A DNA stretch of 6,109 nucleotides from Actinomycetes bacterium (lineage in GTDB: Bacteria; Actinomycetota; Actinomycetes; Nanopelagicales; Nanopelagicaceae). Made by a program: the position numbers and the translations under genes. Below are positions 1-5,924 of this stretch, in pieces. A model generated the notes under the pieces. The model ran no database searches. It was not told where the DNA came from and saw only the letters and a list, made by a program, of their open reading frames with translations. The DNA is taken from NCBI GenBank assembly GCA_014190175.1, contig BJFZ01000071.1, positions 1 to 6,109 on the forward strand. Direction: 5' to 3'. Each line of letters begins with the position of its first letter. Position 1 is the first letter of the stretch.

Positions 1-37
1 GGGCAACTGCGCCAACTAAGAAATAGAGAGTGAAAAA

Positions 38-829
38 ATGAGCGAAGATAACAAAGTAGCTGTAATCACTGGAGCTGGCAGAGGAATCGGTGCATCTGCC
101 GGAGTCCGCTTACTTAATGGTGGATTCACGGTTTATTTCACAGATATGAACTTGGAGCGAACGGAAGAATTCGTTGCATCACTAGGTGATCACAAGGGGC
201 GCGCCTTTGCGCTGCAGATACAAGTCACTGATGATAATTCAGTAGATACGGCGATGCGCTTAGTCGGAGAAAAGCACGGCAAAATTGATCTGCTGATTAA
301 CAATGCGGGAATTACAAATCAGGGACCGACTCAAGATATTGCAACCGCTGATTGGCAACAACTTATTGATATCCATCTAGGTGGTACTTTTCGTTGCTCC
401 CGTGCAGCTTTCCCTTATCTAAGAGCAGCAAACGGGGCAGCAATAGTAAATGTCTCATCAATTGCCGGTCGCTTAGGTATGCCAATTCGTGCCTCATACT
501 GCGCCGCAAAGGCTGGAATTGAAGGCTTTGGTCGCTCACTTGCAACTGAATGGGCTGAATACGGAATCCGCGTGAATGCCGTAGCTCCCGGATATGTGAT
601 GACCGATTTAGTTCAAAAAGATTTAAAGAATGGACTAGTTTCACAAGAAGTCCTAGGTAATCGAATCAGTTTAAAGAGATTTGCGACTCCGGAAGAAATT
701 GCGGAAGTTATGTTCTTCCTTGGCACAAAGGCTTCTTCTTATATGACCGGACAGATCTTAAATGTCGATGGTGGTCTATCGATTGATTTAAATCCAGGTA
801 ACACCTCCGCTCTTACGAAGAAAAACTAA
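38..829 (+). CDS. SDR-family NAD(P)-dependent oxidoreductase (classical type)
   Basis: Cytoplasmic Rossmann-fold dehydrogenase of 263 residues, a normal length for classical short-chain dehydrogenases. Visible motifs are the dinucleotide-binding TGAGRGIG at residues 11-18, an acidic D36 at the end of strand 2 (usually NAD rather than NADP), NNAG at 88-91, S141, the catalytic pair Y154 and K158 (YCAAK), and a C-terminal MTGQ...VDGG segment. The Asn normally found in the 'vNlkG' motif is His here (H113), a substitution also known in other SDRs. The ATG at 38 has a GAGAG run 7 bases upstream. It lies 17 bases before the E1 alpha remnant on the same strand, so both were probably in one operon. 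This suggests oxidation of a hydroxy compound feeding a 2-oxoacid- or acetoin-type dehydrogenase. The substrate cannot be read from sequence. The annotation 3-oxoacyl-ACP reductase would be a generic alternative. Confidence 0.93.
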   Translation: MSEDNKVAVITGAGRGIGASAGVRLLNGGFTVYFTDMNLERTEEFVASLGDHKGRAFALQIQVTDDNSVDTAMRLVGEKHGKIDLLINNAGITNQGPTQDIATADWQQLIDIHLGGTFRCSRAAFPYLRAANGAAIVNVSSIAGRLGMPIRASYCAAKAGIEGFGRSLATEWAEYGIRVNAVAPGYVMTDLVQKDLKNGLVSQEVLGNRISLKRFATPEEIAEVMFFLGTKASSYMTGQILNVDGGLSIDLNPGNTSALTKKN

Positions 830-846
830 GGAAAGGCCAAAATCTC

Positions 847-1017
847 GTGAACACACAGGCAGAACACATCTCGCAGGAATTTGATAAGCCAGTTCGTGGA
901 AACGATCTCTTAGGCATGTATAGAAAAATGTTTATGATTCGACGCACGGAAGAGGCAGTTTTAGATTTACGTCGCGCTGATTTAATTGCGGGATCTGCGA
1001 TGGCTAAATCTGCTTGA
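847..1017 (+). pseudogene. N-terminal remnant of TPP-dependent dehydrogenase E1 alpha subunit (acoA/pdhA type)
   Basis: A GTG-started frame of 56 codons whose residues 21-51 read like the start of E1 alpha subunits of acetoin, pyruvate or branched-chain 2-oxoacid dehydrogenases. It contains LLGMYRKM, then MIRRTEEAV, then DLRRADLIAGS. Family members continue with a His and a GQE segment and reach roughly 320 residues or more. Here homology stops after the GGA-TCT (Gly-Ser) codons at 991-996 and the frame ends at TGA 1015-1017. The thiamine-diphosphate-binding GDG...N region is absent, so the product cannot be catalytic. A purine run AAGGAAAGG (828-836) lies 10 bases before the GTG, a rather long spacing. 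No earlier in-frame start exists. The sequence runs straight into the E1 beta remnant in a different frame, which implies an internal deletion or an assembly join. Confidence 0.8.
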
Positions 1018-1273
1018 TGAAAGCGCTATCGCAGAATTAGTGAAGAATTCCGGCGGAAAATTGCTCATCGTTCATGAAGCAAACAATACAGATGGATTTG
1101 GCGCTGAAATTTCTGCTCGAATAGGAGAAACGCACTTTGTGACTTTGAAGGCTCCAATTATGCGATTAGCGACTCCGGATTCTCGGATTCCAGGTTCTCC
1201 CATTTTGCAGAGCGCCTTAATCCCTACCATTTCTAAGATAGTTGAGGCGGCAACTGAACTACATAACGCTTAA
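992..1273 (+). pseudogene. C-terminal remnant of TPP-dependent dehydrogenase E1 beta subunit (acoB/pdhB type)
   Basis: This frame encodes the transketolase C-terminal-like end of E1 beta subunits. DLRWLNLLDESAI matches the family's 'vIDLRwl.PlD..ai' stretch. VHEANNTDGFGAEISARI matches the 'vvHEa....GfGaEiaa.i' stretch. 'LKAPIMRLATPDSRIP' and a final 'I..A..L' helix match the terminal segment. About 93 residues remain of a subunit normally near 325, and the whole pyrimidine-binding N-terminal domain is missing. The only in-frame start near the join is a TTG at 986 without a ribosome binding site, so independent translation is unlikely. The frame is +1 relative to the E1 alpha remnant. Its TAA (1271-1273) is one base from the stop of the convergent lactonase gene, with no terminator hairpin visible between them. 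Confidence 0.82.
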
Positions 1274-1274
1274 G

Positions 1275-2099
1275 TTAACGTGAGGGATACTTAAGCGCGG
1301 CGCCTTTATGAGGCACCTCTAATTCTGCAAGGTATCTCCCAGCTAAGTTTGCAGTAATAAACCTGTCAAGGTCCTGCCCGATAAAGGTGGCATTAGTTGG
1401 TGCTGCCAAAGTTATTCCTGCCCAATCGTTGATGATCTCTTCAAGTTGAGCGCCATTCCAAATGTAAACCGCATCTGGGCGATAGCAGCAAATAATAAGA
1501 TCACCGCTTTTTGTAAAAACTAGCCCATCAGGAACAGTCCTTGGCATCTTTACAACAACTTCTGGCGCGCTCAATGAATTAGCAGAAATAGTGCACCGAG
1601 AAATTTGCGGGTTTTCAGATTCAACAACGTATAGGTACTTCTCTGTTGGATCGATCGCGAGACCATTAGTAAATGCCGGCGCTAGTTCGCTTTCAAAAGT
1701 GACTTCACCATTTGGATGGATGCAGAAAATTGAACCATTCCTTGCACCCCAGTCACCGGATTCAGAAAAGAAGAGTCTTCCGTCAGAATGAAAAACTAGA
1801 AAATTAGGTGACTTAAGCTCTCGGCCAACTTTGCCGGTTGTTAAATCACTTATATGTCCTGTCTTGGTGTCTAAGCGCAAGACCGCATTTCGACCCATGT
1901 CACATAAGTAAAGATTTTCTTCACCATCAAATGCCATACCGAGAATAAATCCGCCGGTATTAGCAATCTCAGTAGTCTCACCAGTTGCAGGGTTTATTTT
2001 ATAAACCTGTCCCGCTTCTCCCCCAGCGGCAACCCATCCTGATGGCGACCAAGCTAGACCTTCTGGATGATCAAGGTCACTTGCAAATATTTTCATCAT
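1275..2099 (-). CDS. SMP-30/gluconolactonase/LRE-family lactonase
   Basis: Predicted six-bladed beta-propeller sugar-lactone hydrolase of 274 residues, with no signal peptide, so probably cytoplasmic. The four residues that in characterised SMP-30 proteins bind the divalent metal and substrate all have counterparts: E13 in HPEGLAW, N99 in SPNFLVF, N145 in FTNGLAIDP, and D191 in VPDGLVF. Repeating 'DG.LYL.D' and 'G.iF.i.P.Ge' blade motifs are visible. The frame is open upstream to an ATG at 2132, but that start would overlap the preceding gene's end and lacks a binding site. The tandem ATGs at 2099 and 2096 have GAGG 7 bases upstream, so 2099 is chosen. It is the third gene of a minus-strand operon, 23 bases after the SDR stop, where it would open the lactone made by that dehydrogenase. 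Substrate identity is unknown. Confidence 0.9.
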   Translation of the reverse strand: MMKIFASDLDHPEGLAWSPSGWVAAGGEAGQVYKINPATGETTEIANTGGFILGMAFDGEENLYLCDMGRNAVLRLDTKTGHISDLTTGKVGRELKSPNFLVFHSDGRLFFSESGDWGARNGSIFCIHPNGEVTFESELAPAFTNGLAIDPTEKYLYVVESENPQISRCTISANSLSAPEVVVKMPRTVPDGLVFTKSGDLIICCYRPDAVYIWNGAQLEEIINDWAGITLAAPTNATFIGQDLDRFITANLAGRYLAELEVPHKGAALKYPSR

Positions 2100-2106
2100 A
2101 ATTTTT

Positions 2107-2110
2107 CCTC
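2107..2110 (-). promoter_or_regulatory. Ribosome binding site deciding the lactonase start
   Basis: GAGG on the minus strand lies 7 bases before the tandem ATG at 2099 and within the 23-base gap after the upstream SDR stop. It supports starting the lactonase at 2099 and not at the upstream ATG at 2132, which lies inside the SDR coding sequence. Confidence 0.75.
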
Positions 2111-2122
2111 TGTTTAAAATCT

Positions 2123-2875
2123 CTAATAGCAAGAAACGGTTAGGCCGCCATCGACTACTAATTGCTGGCCGGTCATATAAGAAGAATATGGCGAGGCCAA
2201 GAACATGACTGATTGTGCAATTTCTTTTGGCGCAGCAATGCGTTTCATCGGATATTCATTTTCAATCTTTGCGCGCGCGGCTTTGGGATCATCAAACATA
2301 TCGAAATACTCAGCAACCAGCGGAGTATCTATATCTCCAGGGCAGATTGCATTAACGCGAATTCCGCGATCGCCATATTGCACAGCAGCTGCGCGGGTAA
2401 GTCCAAGTACTCCACCTTTCGCAGCACAGTAAGCTGCAAGCATTCCATCGGCAACTAGGCCCAGGATTGAAGCAACATTTACGATCGCTCCCCCATTAGT
2501 TTTAAGCATCGCCTTTACTGCATGCTTTGTACCAAAAAATGGTCCTTTCAGATTTACCGCCAAGATTCGATCGAGGTCAACTTCCTTGGTATTTATCATC
2601 TCTTCGCTAACAGAGACTGCAGCGTTGTTGACCATAACATCTAACTTTCCATGCTTAGCAACAACTTTAGCAATCAACTCTTCGACTTCATTTTCTTTTG
2701 ATACATCTACATGAAAATAGGTTGCACCGAGAGCTTCCATATTCGCTCTTCCGGCTTCGTCATTAACATCGCACCCAAAGACTGTTGCATTGGCACTTGA
2801 AAACTCGATTGCCAAGGCATGTCCTAAGCCTGAAGAAACTCCTGTGATAATGACTGATTTTCCTTGGAAATTCAT
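2123..2875 (-). CDS. SDR-family oxidoreductase, probable sugar (aldose) dehydrogenase
   Basis: Classical short-chain dehydrogenase of 250 residues. Motifs are TGVSSGLG at 11-18, D36 (NAD preference likely), NNAA at 83-86 (the usual Gly of NNAG is Ala), N108 in VNLKG, S136, Y149 and K153 (YCAAK), and the MTGQ...VDGG C-terminus, so the Asn-Ser-Tyr-Lys tetrad is complete. The frame extends upstream to an ATG at 3028, but those 51 extra residues are a shadow of the epimerase gene in another frame. The ATG at 2875 is preceded by GGAG at 7 bases and begins directly at the SDR fold. It overlaps the epimerase stop as ATGA, which suggests translational coupling. Between a mutarotase-like gene and a lactonase gene it is best read as an aldose 1-dehydrogenase producing an aldonolactone. 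That role is inferred from context, since SDR sequence alone does not give the substrate. Confidence 0.92.
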   Translation of the reverse strand: MNFQGKSVIITGVSSGLGHALAIEFSSANATVFGCDVNDEAGRANMEALGATYFHVDVSKENEVEELIAKVVAKHGKLDVMVNNAAVSVSEEMINTKEVDLDRILAVNLKGPFFGTKHAVKAMLKTNGGAIVNVASILGLVADGMLAAYCAAKGGVLGLTRAAAVQYGDRGIRVNAICPGDIDTPLVAEYFDMFDDPKAARAKIENEYPMKRIAAPKEIAQSVMFLASPYSSYMTGQQLVVDGGLTVSCY

Positions 2876-3855
2876 TTTACTTCTCCATTTTCTGTGAATC
2901 CATTTATATGAGTGGGTGGGGTGAAGACGATCATTTTTACTTGCGTTGAAATTTTCTGACCTACTTGTAATCGCCCTGCTGTACCCGCAGTTATTGCATG
3001 ATCTAGCCCTGCCGGCATCGCAGTCCAAGGTTCAACTGCAATGGTTCGAATGCCGCGCCATCCTCCATTGACCATCCAGATATGGATATTGGGAAATACT
3101 GCTTTATCAAAGGTAATTGCAAAACCCGTATCGCTGACATGATCTGTGACTGCAAGCCAACCGTCGTTGAGGTCTGCCAAGTAGTAGTACTCCCAAGAAA
3201 GTGGATCTTTGGATGATATTTCTGTCAAAGACTTTATTGGCCATTGCTGAAATTTTTTACCTTTTCTAAATTCCTCTGACGTGCCGATCGGGCCAGTTCC
3301 ATCTACATACCAACATTTTTCTGCTGGAACATGTAAGCGCGTATCGGTGCTGATAGGAAATGCTGGATGTATTCCCCAAATATAAGGAAAACTTGTGGTT
3401 CCAATATTGGTAACAGAGTAATCAACTTGCAGGTAATTACTTTGTGGCTCTAGCGTCAGAGTTTTCTCCATCAGAAATGGAGTTATCACTCCCATTCGCG
3501 AAAGCTTTATTGAATTTGGAGAAAGCAGTTCCACTTTCCAAGGCATCGACCAGACTTCGCCAAGAAAAGGTAATTCTTCTCCGTTGACCGTGGCCGGTTG
3601 TCCTGTTGGAAAGGCATCATCGATTCCGCCAGTCCACCAATTATCAACATTGGCACCAAATACTGGTGGCCGAACTTCAACTCGGGGATGATGAAAGAGC
3701 AGATCTTTACCAGTGCGTTTATCTAAATATTCATATATTTTCGCACCGATTCTAGGTAGAACTGTAACTTTGATCTGAGAATTTTCTAAAATTAGGGCGT
3801 CGTTATCCTCAACTGTGTGTCCTTGAGAAACGGTTCCTACTTCTTCTTTTGAAAT
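2872..3855 (-). CDS. Aldose 1-epimerase-like (galactose mutarotase superfamily) protein with probable ATT start
   Basis: A beta-sandwich mutarotase-superfamily protein of about 327 residues. It would interconvert sugar anomers or bind a sugar. The first in-frame ATG (3546) would give only 224 residues. The same frame, however, is open upstream to a TAG at 3886-3888 and reads as a typical family N-terminus: [20 protein letters not shown] (22-40), then [10 protein letters not shown] (45-54), [12 protein letters not shown] (73-84) and [10 protein letters not shown] (94-103). There is no ATG, GTG or TTG in that stretch. GGAGG (3866-3862) sits 6 bases before an ATT at 3855, the best-placed start. 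H163 in the WGIHPAF segment and E275 in [10 protein letters not shown] match the acid/base His and Glu of mutarotases. It is the first gene of the operon and overlaps the next by four bases. Family assignment is good, while the start is uncertain. Confidence 0.82.
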   Translation of the reverse strand: MSKEEVGTVSQGHTVEDNDALILENSQIKVTVLPRIGAKIYEYLDKRTGKDLLFHHPRVEVRPPVFGANVDNWWTGGIDDAFPTGQPATVNGEELPFLGEVWSMPWKVELLSPNSIKLSRMGVITPFLMEKTLTLEPQSNYLQVDYSVTNIGTTSFPYIWGIHPAFPISTDTRLHVPAEKCWYVDGTGPIGTSEEFRKGKKFQQWPIKSLTEISSKDPLSWEYYYLADLNDGWLAVTDHVSDTGFAITFDKAVFPNIHIWMVNGGWRGIRTIAVEPWTAMPAGLDHAITAGTAGRLQVGQKISTQVKMIVFTPPTHINGFTENGEVK

Positions 3856-3861
3856 TCTTTT

Positions 3862-3866
3862 CCTCC
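3862..3866 (-). promoter_or_regulatory. Strong Shine-Dalgarno ahead of a non-canonical start
   Basis: GGAGG on the minus strand followed by six bases (AAAAGA) and an ATT at 3855. Spacing matches the 7-base spacing of the other genes here. The nearby ATG at 3878 is in another frame, has no purine run in front of it, and stops after 13 codons. This is the main reason to start the epimerase at the ATT. Confidence 0.6.
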
Positions 3867-3903
3867 AGCCGAGCGCATTAACTATCTAATATCAAATCTA
3901 CTT

Positions 3904-3952
3904 AAATAGAAAGATGCACCCTTGGCCAATCTAAATAAGCCAAGGATGCATC
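3904..3952 (-). terminator. Rho-independent terminator of the APC permease gene
   Basis: Inverted repeat with arms 3913-3926 and 3939-3952 (GATGCACCCTTGGC against GCCAAGGATGCATC) and a 12-base loop. Read on the minus strand all 14 positions pair, one as a G-U wobble, and the stem is followed by the T-rich TTTCTATTT (3912-3904). On the plus strand the wobble becomes a C-A mismatch and no T run follows, so it acts on minus-strand transcripts. It begins 7 bases after the permease stop and ends about 48 bases before the epimerase start, so it separates the permease transcript from the downstream three-gene operon. Confidence 0.85.
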
Positions 3953-3959
3953 CAACTTC

Positions 3960-5393
3960 TTATGCTTCTTGTATTTCTGGTGCAGGACCTGCCATTACCG
4001 CCTTTAGCTTCTTTGACGGCATGAGCACATAGAGCAGCGTTAGAACGCAAGGAACCATTCCGAAGACCACAATGCTCTTTCCGCCCTTCCAATCCAGTGC
4101 CCATAAGGCAGTGAAGAAAGTGCGATTAATTAAGTAGAGCACAAGAGCCATTCCAATTACTGGAATAACTCCGTGCATAAACCAATTAAAGGTTCCCTTT
4201 TTCCAGAAATATATCATTGAGGAAAGATGTACGAAGAAATAGGTTAGTAATGCAAAGAAGGCGATACTTCCAGCCCACCACACGAAGGCGTTGTTGGCAT
4301 TACCTAACCACACTGTTACAAGGCCAGTTCCAACCACGGTAGCAGCCCACACAAGGTGAAGTGCCTTTGTTGGTACTTGCTTTGTTGCATGCACTTCACC
4401 TAACCATGAAGGCATTGTTCCCTGGCGACCTTGTGCGAAAAGTACTCGAGAGGCGCCGACTGCACATGCAACTAGCGCTCCACCTAATGCAGTCATAGAT
4501 GTCAGATCGACCAGAATCTTTCCAGCACCCCAGTAATCTTCAGCGATAGCTGTTGCAGGTGTAAAGCCAGAAGCCATCAAATCTTGCACTTTAGCGAGTG
4601 GTTCTGAGATTGAGAATATCCAAGAACCGATAGCCCAGAAAATACCAACGATTACAACAACAAGAATCGTTGCTTTGGGAAGAAGTTTATTTGGAGACTT
4701 AGTTTCTTCAGCAGCAGTCTGAATCACATCAAAACCTGCGAATGAAAGAATTCCGAAGATCATTGCGCTCCAGAAAGCATTTGCTCCACCCTGGATATTT
4801 GCCGGGTTAAATGGAGTCAAAGACAATCCAATTCCGTGGCTTGCGCCTGTAAACAAGATTGTTAGTAGAAGAGCAAAAACGACTGCAAGTTCTAGTGCGA
4901 TAAAGATCAACGCAGTCTTTATAGAAATTGAAATTCCGTTATAAGTCGCGTACATAACGATCAGTGTTATAAGTCCGGCGCCGATTCCCCAAGTGAGCAT
5001 TCCTGGAGCTTTAACTCCCAGCAAGGAGAGAAGGTCGTTAAAAAACATACCGAAGAGAATTGGTTGCAAAATTGTCGCAACTACATAGAAGAAGGCCATG
5101 ATCACACCGGTCCATACGCCGACCTTTGGTGAAATTACACGCCAACTCCAGGCATAGACAGCGCCAGAAGAAGTCATATGTGACGAAAGTTGCGAATAGC
5201 TGATTGCTGTAGGGAGGGCAATAATCAGCGCAGCAAGAAATACCAAGGGGGTGGCGAGTCCGACGAGAGAGGCCATTGGGCCCCAGTTCAGATAAATTCC
5301 GATTGCAGGACACATCATTGCTGCGCCTAAAATCGAAAGTCCCATGATTCCAAGGGCGCCAGATTTAAGCCCTTTATTCTGAGTTGAACTCAT
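3960..5393 (-). CDS. APC-superfamily amino acid/polyamine-type permease
   Basis: Integral membrane transporter of 477 residues with about 12 predicted helices, roughly at 12-34, 40-63, 92-118, 131-150, 158-182, 204-226, 240-261, 293-320, 345-364, 368-392, 406-424 and 441-458. Family marks are the broken helix 1 (SILGAAMMCPAIGIY), SSGAVYAW after helix 2, the helix-6 end GFDVIQTAAEETKSP, and SRVLFAQGRQGTMPSWL (315-331) in place of the common 'sRvlfa.aRDG.lP'. The ATG has AAGGAG 7 bases upstream. It is transcribed alone, with a possible promoter and operator upstream and a terminator immediately downstream. APC proteins usually carry amino acids, amines or related organocations by proton or solute coupling. 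Its place beside a sugar-oxidation operon is not explained by that, so the substrate remains open. Confidence 0.92.
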   Translation of the reverse strand: MSSTQNKGLKSGALGIMGLSILGAAMMCPAIGIYLNWGPMASLVGLATPLVFLAALIIALPTAISYSQLSSHMTSSGAVYAWSWRVISPKVGVWTGVIMAFFYVVATILQPILFGMFFNDLLSLLGVKAPGMLTWGIGAGLITLIVMYATYNGISISIKTALIFIALELAVVFALLLTILFTGASHGIGLSLTPFNPANIQGGANAFWSAMIFGILSFAGFDVIQTAAEETKSPNKLLPKATILVVVIVGIFWAIGSWIFSISEPLAKVQDLMASGFTPATAIAEDYWGAGKILVDLTSMTALGGALVACAVGASRVLFAQGRQGTMPSWLGEVHATKQVPTKALHLVWAATVVGTGLVTVWLGNANNAFVWWAGSIAFFALLTYFFVHLSSMIYFWKKGTFNWFMHGVIPVIGMALVLYLINRTFFTALWALDWKGGKSIVVFGMVPCVLTLLYVLMPSKKLKAVMAGPAPEIQEA

Positions 5394-5418
5394 TCAGATA
5401 CTCCTTAACGAGTAGAGC

Positions 5419-5438
5419 CTTGACCCAATTTGGTCAAG
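5419..5438. promoter_or_regulatory. Perfect inverted repeat, candidate operator upstream of the permease
   Basis: CTTGACC (5419-5425), six-base spacer, GGTCAAG (5432-5438): perfect 7-base arms. It lies just downstream of the candidate promoter for the permease gene and about 25 bases before its start codon, where a bound repressor would block transcription. Two more TTGAC-type half sites (ATTGACT 5441-5447 and AGTCAAT 5473-5479) flank it. No regulator gene is in the window, so the protein that might bind is unknown. Confidence 0.4.
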
Positions 5439-5449
5439 CGATTGACTAC

Positions 5450-5478
5450 ATCATGCAACTAATGAATTCGAAAGTCAA
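5450..5478 (-). promoter_or_regulatory. Candidate sigma-70-type promoter for the permease gene
   Basis: On the minus strand TTGACT (5478-5473), exactly 17 bases, then CATGAT (5455-5450): five of six matches to the -35 consensus and four of six to the -10. Transcription would start near 5443, giving a leader of about 50 bases that includes the 5419-5438 palindrome and the AAGGAG at 5406-5401. Confidence 0.4.
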
Positions 5479-5557
5479 TGATATTTGAGAGAACTACTGG
5501 TTTTTTTACTACCCATCAGAAAATCTGAGCCTGGTCGTTCAGACCGGGTGATCGGAG

Positions 5558-5689
5558 TTAAGCCATTCCCCCGCCTTCAACGACAAGGGTTTCACCGAAT
5601 ACGAATGATGAAGCATCGGAAGCAATGTAGCTAACTGCTTTGCCAATATCATCGGGTGTGCCAATTCTTTGAGCGGCTATTGTTTTCTC
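5558..5689 (-). pseudogene. C-terminal fragment of a third SDR oxidoreductase
   Basis: Forty-three codons plus TAA read as the end of a classical SDR: QRIGTPDDIGKAVSYIASDA, then SSFVFGETLVVEGGGMA, matching the family's 'R.G.PeDIa.av.fLaSd.as..tGe.l.vdGG' tail. Nothing upstream continues the protein: the frame meets a stop (5690-5692), there is no start codon, and no SDR catalytic or nucleotide-binding motif occurs between here and the window end. About 200 residues are therefore missing, and the gene is a remnant. It lies on the same strand as the permease and ends about 165 bases before it, so an SDR gene probably once preceded the permease. Its sequence differs from both complete SDRs in the window, so it is not a simple copy of either. 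Confidence 0.78.
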
Positions 5690-5867
5690 TTAATTAGTAA
5701 AGGAGTAGGGCAACTTTCCTGACAATTCTTCAAAACTACGCTTGATTCAAGTTAGTTTCTTGATAAGTGATTTATGAATTGATGCAATTGTCAGCAACTG
5801 GTGAGCAACACCAAAATGCGCACTCACTTCTTTTCAATGCTGACGAGGCGGGGCTTCTTCACAAGCA

Positions 5868-5924
5868 TGGTCCTGGTGGGATTCGAACCCACAACCTCCA
5901 AGTCCGTCACACTGGCGCTCTGAC
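5868..5924 (-). tRNA. tRNA 3' fragment lacking the 5' half (possible attachment-site remnant)
   Basis: On the minus strand the T-arm is perfect: GTGGG, loop TTCGAAT, CCCAC (5892-5876). It is followed by CAGGACC plus discriminator A (5875-5868), with no encoded CCA. Upstream are a five-base variable loop AGGTT, the anticodon-arm 3' strand CTTGG, and GTCAGAGC, which resembles the 3' side of a D-arm. The matching 5' acceptor strand GGTCCTG and the 5' D-stem are absent, as the sequence beyond 5924 is TspO-like coding DNA. The anticodon is unclear: the T33 rule gives GAC (Val) but leaves an 8-base loop or a mismatch, while regular spacing gives ACG (Arg) with G at position 33. It is therefore not a functional tRNA. 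The retained 3' portion is the type of segment tyrosine recombinases leave at integration sites. Confidence 0.72.

Noticed and set aside
1..37. Possible C-terminal tail of a preceding plus-strand gene
   Set aside because: All three frames stop within 33 bases and no frame has enough residues to recognise a family.
363..644. 93-residue open frame on the minus strand
   Set aside because: It lies wholly inside the first SDR gene, has no family resemblance and no ribosome binding site. It is a shadow frame.
2100..2132. Eleven extra residues at the lactonase N-terminus from an ATG at 2132
   Set aside because: That start lies inside the SDR coding sequence without a ribosome binding site, while the ATG at 2099 has GAGG at the right distance.
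2876..3028. N-terminal extension of 51 residues on the operon SDR
   Set aside because: It is the epimerase coding sequence read in another frame. The ATG at 2875 has its own GGAG and starts exactly at the SDR fold.
5038..5313. 91-residue open frame inside the permease gene
   Set aside because: It is a shadow of the permease in another minus-strand frame. Its composition is not that of a membrane or known protein, while the permease frame shows clear family motifs.
5530..5548. Hairpin CCTGGTC-GTTCA-GACCGGG downstream of the SDR tail
   Set aside because: On the minus strand, where a terminator for the SDR tail would act, it has an internal mismatch and no T run after it. On the plus strand there is no gene to terminate.
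5719..5794. Nine-base perfect inverted repeat CTGACAATT/AATTGTCAG separated by 58 bases
   Set aside because: A 9-base match within about 70 bases is expected roughly once or twice by chance in 6 kb. No target duplication or transposase accompanies it.
5782..5919. Plus-strand ATG at 5782 as the true start of the TspO-like protein
   Set aside because: The residues before 5920 come from the tRNA fragment and unassigned DNA in translation and show no TspO similarity.
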